From positions 102,341-166,340 of the forward strand of contig CACFZE010000003.1 in assembly GCA_902570695.1 (NCBI GenBank): 64,000 nucleotides of DNA. Reading direction: 5' to 3'. The stretch is from an uncultured Pelagibacteraceae bacterium (GTDB lineage Bacteria; Pseudomonadota; Alphaproteobacteria; Pelagibacterales; Pelagibacteraceae). Below, in pieces: positions 10,600-20,913 of the stretch (its first letter is position 1; every line of letters begins with the position of its first letter). Below the pieces are notes generated by a model that was not told where the DNA came from, ran no database searches, and saw only the letters and a program-made list of their open reading frames with translations. The position numbers were made by a program, and so were the translations under genes.

Positions 10600-11155
10600 G
10601 CAAATTTTTAGAGATTAAAGGTTTATAGATGTTACACTCAAAATTATTTTTTAGAGATTTATAACCACAGTTTTCAGCATAAGAAGAGATTATAAAATTT
10701 AATTTGCCAGAAGTATTAGCAATTTCTAGCTTATTATTTTTTATGTCATATTTTAAATTTTCATAAAAATTTTTTTTTGCACTTATCAAAATTAAAGTGT
10801 TGTTGTCATTTAATAAATAGTAAGCAAAATCCTCTGGGAAAAGTGGGTAATTATATTTTTTTGAAATTTTTTTTACTTTTTTTGGAAACCAGTCATATGA
10901 AATCAAAGGGTAATCTTTATTTAAATTTTTATCATATAAGTATAAGTCCTGTGGAAAATCATTGATATAATTAGAAAATTCTCCCTTTGCTAAAATAGCT
11001 TTCTTCCGTGTTTTAAAATATAGAGTGAACTCGCTATTGTAAGAGTTCATTTTTCCAATATGGAAATAATTGTTATCATAGTACTCATTATTTATTTCTG
11101 AACTAAGTTTTGTTGGCAATATTAATAAAAAAAGTAATAAAAGAAATTTAAACAT
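10592..11155 (-). CDS. Hypothetical secreted protein
   Basis: 187 aa; N-terminal hydrophobic signal-like MFKFLLLLFLLILPTKLSSE; no family recognised; convergent 8-bp overlap with ftsY. Confidence 0.7.
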   Translation of the reverse strand: MFKFLLLLFLLILPTKLSSEINNEYYDNNYFHIGKMNSYNSEFTLYFKTRKKAILAKGEFSNYINDFPQDLYLYDKNLNKDYPLISYDWFPKKVKKISKKYNYPLFPEDFAYYLLNDNNTLILISAKKNFYENLKYDIKNNKLEIANTSGKLNFIISSYAENCGYKSLKNNFECNIYKPLISKNLLN

Positions 11156-11203
11156 ATCTAAAATTATAATTTAAAAGTGATGTGGATTTGTTTAAATTAT
11201 GTC

Positions 11204-12016
11204 TTAATTTAAACTTTTTATAAAATTATCGATTGATTGAATTAAACCTTTATTAAATTCCATCATATGATCATCGTTGTCATTAAAATAATTTGACTTA
11301 ACTCCACCATATTTATTAAATATTTCTTCACCCATATAAAATGGCACTATATTATCCTTTTTCCCGTGCATCACATGCATGGGAAACTTTATTTTGTTAA
11401 TTTTTTCAATGGATTTGTATTTATCTTTTAAAATAATTTTTGCAGGAAGATATGGGTAATATTTTTGTGCCAAAATCTCCATGGATGTAAATGGGGACTC
11501 TAATATTATACCTGCAAATAAATTGTTACTTGCGGTCTCTATTGCTACAGCAGTGCCAAGAGACTCTCCATAGAGAACAATATCTTTATCTTCTATATTG
11601 TTTTGATTAAGCCATTCCTTGGCTTTAATTGCATCTTTGTAAAGTCCAATTTCTGTTGGTTTGCCTTTGTTTCCACTAAAGCCTCTATATGCAAAAATTA
11701 AATAGTTTAAATCTAAATCTGCAAACTCATTTAGTTTATAAATTCTATTATCTAATTTTCCAGCATTTCCGTGAAAAAAAAGCAAAGTTTTAGAGTTATT
11801 ATTTTTTTTGTAATACCATCCAACTAGATCATTATCAGATTGAATAGTTACTTTTTCGATTTTGTGAGATAGAGGTCCCTCATCTAAATAATTATTTTCT
11901 CCAGGATGGTATAATAATTTTCTTTGATAAAAATAAACTATTAGAGAAACTACAAAGTAAATAATAAAAATATAAAACAGAATTTTTGCTAATAACATTT
12001 TAGGCTTTAATTTCAT
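11204..12016 (-). CDS. Alpha/beta hydrolase (membrane-anchored, Bem46/ABHD13-like)
   Basis: N-terminal TM; FFHGNAGKLDNR, FAYRGFSGNKGKPTE, LYGESLGTAVAIE, HGKKDNIVPF. Confidence 0.85.
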   Translation of the reverse strand: MKLKPKMLLAKILFYIFIIYFVVSLIVYFYQRKLLYHPGENNYLDEGPLSHKIEKVTIQSDNDLVGWYYKKNNNSKTLLFFHGNAGKLDNRIYKLNEFADLDLNYLIFAYRGFSGNKGKPTEIGLYKDAIKAKEWLNQNNIEDKDIVLYGESLGTAVAIETASNNLFAGIILESPFTSMEILAQKYYPYLPAKIILKDKYKSIEKINKIKFPMHVMHGKKDNIVPFYMGEEIFNKYGGVKSNYFNDNDDHMMEFNKGLIQSIDNFIKSLN

Positions 12017-12902
12017 TTTTACTTTTTCTTCTTACCAAATAAATACCAAAAAACACAAATATGGTACCTATTAAATGATAATTTTCCAAAATCTCTGAAA
12101 AAAATATTATTCCATAAAAAGCTCCATAAATTGTATAGAGGTATAGCGTGAAACCAGTTGTTGATGGTCCTAAATATTTAATAGTTAATGTGTATAGTGA
12201 GAAAGCGATTATACCTGGAGAAATTGCTGCAAACAAAATCCAATAATAAAATTCTTCATTAAATAAAGTTTTTTCAAAATAAAAATGCTCTATAAAATAA
12301 AAAGGCAAAATAGATAAAAAACCAAAGAAAGATATAATTGTTAGTCTTGGAAAAAATTTAAGTTCTGAATTCCATTGAAAAAGCATAACTGTATAAATTG
12401 CCCAGCCTAATGCTGCTCCTAACATCCAAAAATCTCCAGAAGCAAATTTTAATTCAAGAAGTAAATTGATATCGCCCTTTAAAATTACAGCAAACACTCC
12501 AACTAGACAAAAAAGTAAGCCAATAAATTGGAAAATATTTATCTTATCTTTAAAAAGAAAATATGAGATTAAAATTATAAATATTGGTGAAGAAGTATAA
12601 AGAATTCCCATATTAACAATGGTTGTAGATGAACCAGCCATATATGGAAATATTCCACAAACACCACATCCCATCAAACCTAGAAAAAAACTTCTTTTAC
12701 TCTCTTTTTTAATAGTCTGAAAATTATCAACTAAATACTTATAATTTAGGACGAATAAAATAATGAAAAAAATAAACCATCTCCAAAAAGATAAAGATAT
12801 GGGAGGAACATCATCAACACCACCTCTTGCTACAATTAAATTACTAGCCATAAAAAGTGGCTGAAATAATAATAGAAAATATCCGATAAAATTTTTATTC
12901 AT
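12000..12902 (-). CDS. EamA/DMT-family transporter
   Basis: 300 aa, ~10 hydrophobic segments with the duplicated EamA pattern. Confidence 0.85.
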   Translation of the reverse strand: MNKNFIGYFLLLFQPLFMASNLIVARGGVDDVPPISLSFWRWFIFFIILFVLNYKYLVDNFQTIKKESKRSFFLGLMGCGVCGIFPYMAGSSTTIVNMGILYTSSPIFIILISYFLFKDKINIFQFIGLLFCLVGVFAVILKGDINLLLELKFASGDFWMLGAALGWAIYTVMLFQWNSELKFFPRLTIISFFGFLSILPFYFIEHFYFEKTLFNEEFYYWILFAAISPGIIAFSLYTLTIKYLGPSTTGFTLYLYTIYGAFYGIIFFSEILENYHLIGTIFVFFGIYLVRRKSKNEIKA

Positions 12903-14103
12903 TTTTATTTAATATTAAAAAAAATAAGTAACTTAAAATGCATAAAAATAAAAAAATTGAAAAAGAAATTTGATAGCTCATTGTAATAGTAGCACCTAAA
13001 TTTCTGGAAAAATCTATTATTAAACCAATTATCCATTGTACAAAAAAAGTACCAGAAAATAAAAATACATTGAATGAAGTTAAAGATTTTCCTGCTAGTT
13101 TAGTAGGAAAATTTAATGCTATTGCTGGTTGGGTTAAAGAAATTACTATTGATGATAAAATATAAAGAGTGAACATGGTTGCACCAGCTTTGTCTCCCAT
13201 TATGACTATTAAAAATAAAATTATATAACTTACAGGAAGTGTAAATTTTACAATTCTCATACTGTCAATTCCCTTGGAAGATAGTTTTGGCAAAAAATAT
13301 CCCCATATTAAAAAAGAAAAAAGCATAGTTACATTTATCCAAAATAAACCTGTCGCACTTTGTATTGCATCATAACCTGTTACATTTAGCATCCATGGTC
13401 CAGCCCACAATGTTTGTATTGCTTGAACGCCTCCATAATTAAAAAATGCAAGCGGTACTAAGCTAATAAAGAATTTATTTTTCCATATGTGGGAAAGATT
13501 TTGAAGATTATTATTTTGGTCTTCATCCCTCTTAGTTTCCCACGAAGGTATTAAAATTGATATTAATATTATGCTTATCAAAATTAAAGAGGCTATAATT
13601 AAAAAAATAGATCGCCAACCAATTATTGGTAATAAAATTTGAACTGGTAGAGTTGATGCAACAAATCCAAAATTTGCAACCATCAACATCCATGAATTTG
13701 CACGTTGTTGATATTTTTCTTCAAACCATACTCTATAACCAGTTAAAGGACCCATTAAACAAGCAGCAACACCTACACCAATGAAAATTCTAGAAATTAA
13801 TAAACCTGCAAAACTTTTAGCAAAAGCAAATGAAATAGTTCCAATAAGAGCAATGATTAATAAATATCCGATAACTTTTTTTGGACCAAATCTATCTAAT
13901 AACATACCGGTAGGAATTTGCATGAGCGAAAACCCTAGAAAATATCCTCCAGCTAAAAGTCCAAGATTTGCGGCACTTAAATTGAATTCAGTTGAAAGAG
14001 CAGGTGTTAATGTTGCGGTAATTGATCTCAGTAAATTTGATATAAAAAAGCCAAAGGCAAATACAGAAAAAATTAGAATACTTTTATTTATTTTATTGAT
14101 CAT
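12895..14103 (-). CDS. MFS transporter
   Basis: 402 aa, 12-TM pattern, QIPTGMLLDRFGPKKV motif A-like. Confidence 0.88.
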   Translation of the reverse strand: MINKINKSILIFSVFAFGFFISNLLRSITATLTPALSTEFNLSAANLGLLAGGYFLGFSLMQIPTGMLLDRFGPKKVIGYLLIIALIGTISFAFAKSFAGLLISRIFIGVGVAACLMGPLTGYRVWFEEKYQQRANSWMLMVANFGFVASTLPVQILLPIIGWRSIFLIIASLILISIILISILIPSWETKRDEDQNNNLQNLSHIWKNKFFISLVPLAFFNYGGVQAIQTLWAGPWMLNVTGYDAIQSATGLFWINVTMLFSFLIWGYFLPKLSSKGIDSMRIVKFTLPVSYIILFLIVIMGDKAGATMFTLYILSSIVISLTQPAIALNFPTKLAGKSLTSFNVFLFSGTFFVQWIIGLIIDFSRNLGATITMSYQISFSIFLFLCILSYLFFLILNKNE

Positions 14104-14133
14104 TTATATTTTTTATGAAATTACAGTTCTATT

Positions 14134-15717
14134 ATGAATAATCATTCAACAAAAGATAAAGATGCCATTTCTTCAAATGGTATGGCCGCAACATCACATC
14201 CATTAGCTACAGAAGAAGCTCTTAGAATATTACAAAAAGGTGGAAATGCAGTTGATGCAGCTATTGCAGCTTCTGTTGTTCTGTCTGTTGCAGAGCCTAA
14301 TGCCACAAGTATAGGTGGAGATTGTTTTGCAATAATAAAAATGAATGGAAAAGGCCCTGTTTCATATAATGGATCAGGTATTGCTCCAGCAAAAGCGAAT
14401 TTTGATTATTTCAAGGAAAAGAATATAGATAAAATTGGATTAACAAGTCCTCACGCAGTAACTATTCCTGGTGCATTAGATGCTTGGAATTCAATTCATA
14501 ATGATTTTGGAAAACTCGATTTTGAGGAGTTGTTTCACAAAGGTATAGATATTGCAAAGAATGGTTTTAAAGTGACTAAAGTTGTTGCTAACGCCTGGAG
14601 CAACGTATTTAATAAATTAAACGATAACCCATATTCTAGAAAACATATGCTAAATAATGGTAAAAGTTATCAATTTAATGAGGTAAATAAAAATCCTGCA
14701 CTTGGAGAGACTCTCGAAAAAATTTCAAAAAATGGAGTTAAAGAATTTTATGAAGGATCAATTGCTGAAGATTTAGTTAAAACTTTAAAAGAGTTTGGAG
14801 GCTTACATACAATTGAAGATTTCCATAAGCAAAAAACTATTAAATCAGACACTTTATCAGATAGATATAGAGATATTATCATACATCAATGTCCTCCGAG
14901 CGGACCTGGAATAACAGTTTTAATAATGATGAAGTTATTAGAAAAGTTAGGTATTGAAAAATATGATGTGAATTCATTTGAAAGATTTCATCTTGAAGCA
15001 GAAGTTACAAAGCAGGCATATAAACTCAAAGAGGAAAATATTGGTGATCCAGAATTTGTAGATTTAGATTTGAAAAAAATATTAAGTGAACAAAATATAG
15101 ATAATATTTCAAAAAATATATCTATTAATGGCTGTGCAGATGTAGGAGATCTAAATATTCCAAACCATCCTGAAACAGTTTATTTAAGCGTGGTAGACAG
15201 AGATTTAAATGTAGTTTCAATAATAAATTCTGTTTGCTATGCTTTTGGATCTGGAATAACAGGTGATAAATCTGGAGTGGTTCTTCACAATAGAGGAACT
15301 AATTTTAGAGTTGAGGAAGGTCATCCTAATTGTATTCAGGGATTAAAAAGACCACTACATACCATAATTCCTGGAATAGTTATGAACAACAAAGGAGAAT
15401 GTGAATTATCTTATGGAGTAATGGGGGGACAATATCAACCTGTTGGACAAGTTCATGTTTTAAATAGCATTATTGATTATAACTTAACTCCTCAACAAGC
15501 CATTTCATTTCCTAGAGCTTTCCATTTCAATAACATTTATAAATTAGAGAAAAGTATTGATGAAAAAATTTTTAATAATTTAAAAGAAGTCGGTCATAAT
15601 GTTGAGTATATAGATGGTACTCATGGAGGTGGACAAGCAATTCAAATAGATAGAGAAAAAGGAAATTTAGTTGGCGGTTCAGATCCAAGAAAAGATGGAT
15701 ACGCAAAAGGTTATTAA
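14134..15717 (+). CDS. Gamma-glutamyltransferase family protein
   Basis: GMAATSHPLATEEALRILQKGGNAVDAAIAASVVLSVAEPNATSIGGDCF; conserved HPETVYLSVVDRD catalytic Thr region; GVMGGQYQPVGQVHVL. Confidence 0.9.
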   Translation: MNNHSTKDKDAISSNGMAATSHPLATEEALRILQKGGNAVDAAIAASVVLSVAEPNATSIGGDCFAIIKMNGKGPVSYNGSGIAPAKANFDYFKEKNIDKIGLTSPHAVTIPGALDAWNSIHNDFGKLDFEELFHKGIDIAKNGFKVTKVVANAWSNVFNKLNDNPYSRKHMLNNGKSYQFNEVNKNPALGETLEKISKNGVKEFYEGSIAEDLVKTLKEFGGLHTIEDFHKQKTIKSDTLSDRYRDIIIHQCPPSGPGITVLIMMKLLEKLGIEKYDVNSFERFHLEAEVTKQAYKLKEENIGDPEFVDLDLKKILSEQNIDNISKNISINGCADVGDLNIPNHPETVYLSVVDRDLNVVSIINSVCYAFGSGITGDKSGVVLHNRGTNFRVEEGHPNCIQGLKRPLHTIIPGIVMNNKGECELSYGVMGGQYQPVGQVHVLNSIIDYNLTPQQAISFPRAFHFNNIYKLEKSIDEKIFNNLKEVGHNVEYIDGTHGGGQAIQIDREKGNLVGGSDPRKDGYAKGY

Positions 15718-15722
15718 TTTAA

Positions 15723-17231
15723 ATGAACTCTAGAATTGTTAGAAATATTATAGAAACACAAAATGATAATCGAATTGCAATAACATCTGAAAGTAGTTCT
15801 CCACTAAAATTTGTTGATTTAAAATCATTAATAGAAAGAATTTCAAAACAATTATCAGGTAATGGTATTAATAATAAAGATCGTGCAGCAATAGTTTTGC
15901 CAAACGGTCCTTACATGGCAACTAGTTTTTTGGCGATTTCAAGCTACATGTCTGCTGCACCTTTAAACCCTAACTATAAATCTGAAGAATTCGAATTTTA
16001 CCTAGAGGATTTAAAACCAAAGATAGTGATTGTAGAGAAAAATTCTAAAAATCCAGTAGTAGAAGTCGCAAATAAATTAAAAATTCCTGTTTGCGAAATA
16101 AAATCAGACGGAAATACTTTAAGCGGAGATTTCAATCTTTTTGAAAAAAGCAGTGATTATGTTTTGCCAGGCGAAGATCATGAAGCTCTTGTGCTGCATA
16201 CTTCGGGCACTACATCAAGACCTAAGATTGTTCCATTAACAAATAAAAATATTTTTTCTTCAGCAGATAATATCTCCAAAAGTCTTAATTTAACTGATAA
16301 AGATCATTGTCTAAATATTATGCCATTATTTCATATACATGGCTTAATTGCAGTTCTTGCAGCCTCTATGAAGGTAGGGGCATCTGTATGTGCAAGTAGT
16401 GGATTTAATGCATTAAAATTTTTAGATAATGCAAAAAGAGAGAAAATAACTTGGTATTCTGGAGTACCAACAATGCATCAAGCAATATTGATGAGAGCAG
16501 ATAAAAATCTAGAAACTGCTAAACAATTAAATCTTAGATTTTTAAGATCATCATCAGCATCTCTACCTCCAGCTGTATTTGAAAAACTAAATGAGGTATT
16601 TAATTGTCCAGTAATAGAAGCATATGGGATGACGGAAGCTACTCATCAAATGACCTCAAATCCTTTACCGCCTAAGTCCCAAAAACCTGGCTTTGTAGGA
16701 ATTCCTGCTGGGCCAGAAGTTTGTATTATGGATACTAATAACAAGATTTTAAATCAAGGAGAAGAGGGAGAAGTTTGCATTAGGGGTGAAAATGTTACTT
16801 CCGGATATGAAAATAATCCAGATGCAAATAAAAATAGCTTTTCAAATGGTTGGTTTAGAACAGGAGATCAGGGATATTTTGATAAAGATGGTTATCTAAA
16901 AATCTCAGGAAGATTGAAGGAAATAATTAATAAAGGTGGTGAAAAGATTTCACCTTTAGAAGTCGATAACATTCTTATGGATCATCCAAATATTGAGCAA
17001 GCTGTTTGCTTTGGATATGAAGATAAAATGCTTGGGGAAGATATAGCTACCGCAATAATCATAAAAGAGGGCATGAAGTGTACTGAAGATGATATAAAAA
17101 TGTATGCAAATGAAAAACTTGCAAAATTTAAAATTCCAAAGAAAATATTTTTTGTAAATGAAATTCCTAAAGGTGCAACAGGTAAACTACAAAGAAATAC
17201 TTTAGCTAAAAAGTTTGGATTAGTGAACTAA
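15723..17231 (+). CDS. AMP-dependent acyl-CoA synthetase (oxalate-CoA-ligase-like)
   Basis: 502 aa; LHTSGTTSRPKIVPLTNKN, EAYGMTEATHQMTSNPLPP, GWFRTGDQGYFDKDGYLKISGRLKEIINKGGEKISP. Confidence 0.88.
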   Translation: MNSRIVRNIIETQNDNRIAITSESSSPLKFVDLKSLIERISKQLSGNGINNKDRAAIVLPNGPYMATSFLAISSYMSAAPLNPNYKSEEFEFYLEDLKPKIVIVEKNSKNPVVEVANKLKIPVCEIKSDGNTLSGDFNLFEKSSDYVLPGEDHEALVLHTSGTTSRPKIVPLTNKNIFSSADNISKSLNLTDKDHCLNIMPLFHIHGLIAVLAASMKVGASVCASSGFNALKFLDNAKREKITWYSGVPTMHQAILMRADKNLETAKQLNLRFLRSSSASLPPAVFEKLNEVFNCPVIEAYGMTEATHQMTSNPLPPKSQKPGFVGIPAGPEVCIMDTNNKILNQGEEGEVCIRGENVTSGYENNPDANKNSFSNGWFRTGDQGYFDKDGYLKISGRLKEIINKGGEKISPLEVDNILMDHPNIEQAVCFGYEDKMLGEDIATAIIIKEGMKCTEDDIKMYANEKLAKFKIPKKIFFVNEIPKGATGKLQRNTLAKKFGLVN

Positions 17232-18250
17232 TGACTAAAATTTGTATATTTGGAGCTGGGTCTATTGGTGGATTTATTGCTACAAGTTTAAAAAAAACAA
17301 ACGCACAAGTCTCTTTAATTGCTAGAGGAGAACATAAAAAAGCAATAGAGCAAAATGGATTAACTTTTATAAGAGATGATAATAAAGTTAATTTTAAATT
17401 TGATGTAACAGACAATCCTAAAGATTTAGATGAACAAGATTTCATAATTATTTCTGTAAAAGCTAACGCTATTAGTAAAATTTCAGAAAGCTTAAAACCA
17501 ATTATGGGTAAAAAAACTTCAATTATATGCGCCATTAATGGATTACCTTGGTGGTACTTTCATAAAGCTAATACGGGTACCAAATTAGACAATCAAATAG
17601 TTGAAAGTGTGGATCCAGGTGGAAAAATATGGCAAACTCTTGGGCCTGAAAGAGCAATTGGTTGTGTAGTTTATCCAGCTTGTCAGATATTAGAGCCAGG
17701 TGTTATTAAACATAATGGTAATGGTGAACGATTTTCTTTAGGTGAACCAGATGGAACCAGGTCAGAAAGACTAAAAATAATTTCAAGTTTATTCATAGAA
17801 GGCGGTTTAAAAGCTCCTCAGAAGAAGAATTTAAGAGACGAAATTTGGGTGAAACTATGGGGGAATTGTTCATTCAACCCAGTAAGTGCTCTAACAAATA
17901 AAACTATGGATGAAATGGGTAATGATCCTGAAACTTACAATTTAATAAAAGTTTTAATGCAGGAGTGCCAACAAGTTGGAGAAAAAATCGGAGTTAAATT
18001 CAATATATCAATTGAGGATCGAATTAAGGGTGGAGTCTCAATTATAGGACATAGACCTTCAACCGCTCAAGATTTAAATGCTGGCAAACCATTAGAAATA
18101 GATCCAATAATTGGTTCAATTATAGAAATTGCAAATAAGCTTGATTTAAATGTTCCAAAATTAAAAGAGATTAATGAAAAATTAAAGTCCAAGGCAGAAG
18201 ACTTGGGTCTTTATACAAGATCAGAATTAATTGATAAATTAACAGTTTAA
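17231..18250 (+). CDS. Ketopantoate reductase (PanE/ApbA)-family dehydrogenase
   Basis: MTKICIFGAGSIGGFIATSL Rossmann motif, KLWGNCSFNPVSALTNKT, GHRPSTAQDLNAGKPLEID. Confidence 0.88.
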   Translation: MTKICIFGAGSIGGFIATSLKKTNAQVSLIARGEHKKAIEQNGLTFIRDDNKVNFKFDVTDNPKDLDEQDFIIISVKANAISKISESLKPIMGKKTSIICAINGLPWWYFHKANTGTKLDNQIVESVDPGGKIWQTLGPERAIGCVVYPACQILEPGVIKHNGNGERFSLGEPDGTRSERLKIISSLFIEGGLKAPQKKNLRDEIWVKLWGNCSFNPVSALTNKTMDEMGNDPETYNLIKVLMQECQQVGEKIGVKFNISIEDRIKGGVSIIGHRPSTAQDLNAGKPLEIDPIIGSIIEIANKLDLNVPKLKEINEKLKSKAEDLGLYTRSELIDKLTV

Positions 18251-20910
18251 AAATTTAGTGAAATATCTCTATGTATTGAATTACATTTAGATACATAGAT
18301 AGCTTGCTCTTTGGTAAGTTTAGACTGCAACCTTAATCCAATTGTTTCTTTGATTGCATTATTATATTCCTCAAGTTTTGGCATTAAGTTTTCTTTAGCA
18401 TTTGCTCTCCAGCTAACTTCTTTATTGAATAACTCAACAACTTCTTTTGATTTTGTTCTAATCGCCATTGGATCAAGTTCGTCTGAGTCTACCATTGATA
18501 ATAAATCATCTACACTATTTAAAAATTCATCCATTCCAGAGATCTCACTCAACTTGTCAAACAATCCATCCATAATTGTAACTGATCTTTCATATACTTT
18601 TGTATTGCTTTCCATAGCTATAAAATAATCTAACTGTTTAATATCTTTTGATACTTCTTGAAGTTTTACTCCATCGTTTATGAACATTGCGAACTGATCA
18701 AGTAGATCGTAGGCTTCATCTACATTCTTTCTATATCTTTTTGTTGTTGTATTTTTAGCTTTATTTATTTTGTCGAATTCTGAATTCTTAGCTTGCCAAG
18801 TTTCTGGAATTGAGTTTTGAATTTCCTCAATTTCAAGTTTTACATCCTCAATTCTTAATTCTATTTTGTTTTTCTCATCTAATTCGTCATCATCTAAATT
18901 TCTAATCTCTGCTTTATATTTTTCTATTTTTTTATTTAATTTAAGTATTTTCTTTTGCTTCTTTCTAACAGTGAAATGCAGATCCCTATAATCAACAGCA
19001 TATGCATTGTATTCGACCTCAACTTTTTTTAATTTATCGACTAGAGCAAAAGTTCCTAGTGCACTATCAAAATGATCTTCTAAAATTTCCATTTTATCAT
19101 CTGGCAGATTAGTTGGAGCCTCAGATTGGAATTTTAATATTGCATTTTTAATTGTCTCACCGTTTGAATCAAATCTTGCAAATTTGTACTCTTGCAAACA
19201 GTACTGTAATTTAGGATTCATTGGTGGAGGAGCAACATTCGAAGTTAAATATACTCTATTTGGTAGATAATTTACTAAGCTAGGGTATGCACCGACTATT
19301 CCCAATCCTATAAGCTGAAGGATTATAAAAGGCACAACACCTTTCCAAATATCAAGTGTTTTAACAATTTTTGGAGCTACCCCTTTCAAATAAAAGAGTG
19401 CAAATCCAAATGGCGGCGTTAAGAAGGAAGTCTGTAAGTTAACACCAATCATAACTCCCAACCAAACGGCTGTGACGTTAGCCCCTGTTTCAGCTAATAA
19501 TATTGGTGCAATTATTGGAACAACAACAACTGCAATTTCAATAAAGTCTAAGAAAAATCCTAGCAAGAAAATTACAATCATCACAACAACAAATTGTGTC
19601 CAAAAACCACCCGGTAAATCTTGTAAAAAGTCTCTTACTAATTCTTCTCCCCCAAAAGCTCTAAATCCTGAAGTAAGCATTGCTGCTCCTAAAAGGATAA
19701 TAAATACCATTGAAGTAGTCACACAAGTTTCTGTTACAACTTCTTTTAAAACATTTTCTGTTTTAAAAGTTCTCCAAAAACTCCAACCTATTCCGTATAC
19801 AAGTATGACCACAAAGAAAGCGGTTATAAAGATTGCACTTAAATCTCTTTCCTCCAAATTTTTTACATTTAATTCATAATTTGATGCAAAGAATGTAATT
19901 GGAATTAGAGATCCAATAATTAAAATTAAAGGATAGAAAGCACTTTTCTTTCCTTCATATAATCTATAACCAGCCATCAAAGTGGCACCAATTGCTCCAA
20001 TTGAACCTGCTTGGTTTACAGTAGCAATACCCATTAAAATTGAACCTAATACAGCGAATATTAATGCAAGTGGTGGTATGATAATTACAACTACTCTTAA
20101 CCAAAATTTTAAATCAAAATTTCCTTTAAATGGAACTGGTGGTGCAACACCTTTCTTTATTCTAGCAAAAATAAACACATAGATCATATAAAGAGCAACT
20201 AAAACAAGACCTGGTAAAAGTGCTCCTAAGAACATATCACCTGCACTTGATGAACCTACTCTAAATTCACCTGGCATATTAAATTCACCAGTTAAGGCTT
20301 TATAATCATTTTGTCTTAAGTTGTTTGCAACATCAGATGCACTTGCCAACTGGTCAGCAATAATAATTAAAACAATTGATGGAGGAATAATTTGACCTAA
20401 TGTTCCTGATGAACAAACTATTCCACTAGCAAGTTGTCTGTCATACTTGTTATTTAACATTGTTGGTAACGAAATTAGTCCCATCGCAATTACAGTTGCT
20501 CCAACGATACCAGTCGTTGCTGCTAATAGAGCTCCAACAAATATAACTGAAATTCCTAAACCACCAGGAATTGGTCCAAATAATTGGCCCATTGTTATTA
20601 ATAAGTCTTCAGCAATTTTTGATTTTTGAAGCATAATTCCCATGAATATAAATAAAGGAATTGCTATCAAAGTATCTGTCTCTACATCCCAGTAATTACT
20701 CCTAAAATTTGTAATACCAGCAACGAGCCATTCTATGGGTCCATCTACAGCAAAAAAGGCACTGGAGTCTCCCTCGAAGATGTAGCCAAAAAATGCAGCT
20801 AAACCAATTGCAATTATAGCTGAACCAGGAAGTGCAAAAGCAACCGGGTAACCCGATGCAAGAGCAACAATCATTATCACAACTAGAACAGCTAAAAAGA
20901 ATGTTTCCAT
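18247..20910 (-). CDS. dctM: TRAP transporter large permease (DctM) with ~330-aa C-terminal coiled-coil extension
   Basis: 887 aa; TRAP large-subunit membrane domain (VCSSGTLGQIIPPSIVLIIIADQL, LTPPFGFALFYLKGVAP) followed by a charged helical tail. Confidence 0.92.
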   Translation of the reverse strand: METFFLAVLVVIMIVALASGYPVAFALPGSAIIAIGLAAFFGYIFEGDSSAFFAVDGPIEWLVAGITNFRSNYWDVETDTLIAIPLFIFMGIMLQKSKIAEDLLITMGQLFGPIPGGLGISVIFVGALLAATTGIVGATVIAMGLISLPTMLNNKYDRQLASGIVCSSGTLGQIIPPSIVLIIIADQLASASDVANNLRQNDYKALTGEFNMPGEFRVGSSSAGDMFLGALLPGLVLVALYMIYVFIFARIKKGVAPPVPFKGNFDLKFWLRVVVIIIPPLALIFAVLGSILMGIATVNQAGSIGAIGATLMAGYRLYEGKKSAFYPLILIIGSLIPITFFASNYELNVKNLEERDLSAIFITAFFVVILVYGIGWSFWRTFKTENVLKEVVTETCVTTSMVFIILLGAAMLTSGFRAFGGEELVRDFLQDLPGGFWTQFVVVMIVIFLLGFFLDFIEIAVVVVPIIAPILLAETGANVTAVWLGVMIGVNLQTSFLTPPFGFALFYLKGVAPKIVKTLDIWKGVVPFIILQLIGLGIVGAYPSLVNYLPNRVYLTSNVAPPPMNPKLQYCLQEYKFARFDSNGETIKNAILKFQSEAPTNLPDDKMEILEDHFDSALGTFALVDKLKKVEVEYNAYAVDYRDLHFTVRKKQKKILKLNKKIEKYKAEIRNLDDDELDEKNKIELRIEDVKLEIEEIQNSIPETWQAKNSEFDKINKAKNTTTKRYRKNVDEAYDLLDQFAMFINDGVKLQEVSKDIKQLDYFIAMESNTKVYERSVTIMDGLFDKLSEISGMDEFLNSVDDLLSMVDSDELDPMAIRTKSKEVVELFNKEVSWRANAKENLMPKLEEYNNAIKETIGLRLQSKLTKEQAIYVSKCNSIHRDISLNF

Positions 20911-20913
20911 AAT

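Noticed and set aside
19472-19879. 135-aa plus-strand ORF inside dctM
   Set aside because: Antisense shadow ORF of a clear membrane protein gene.
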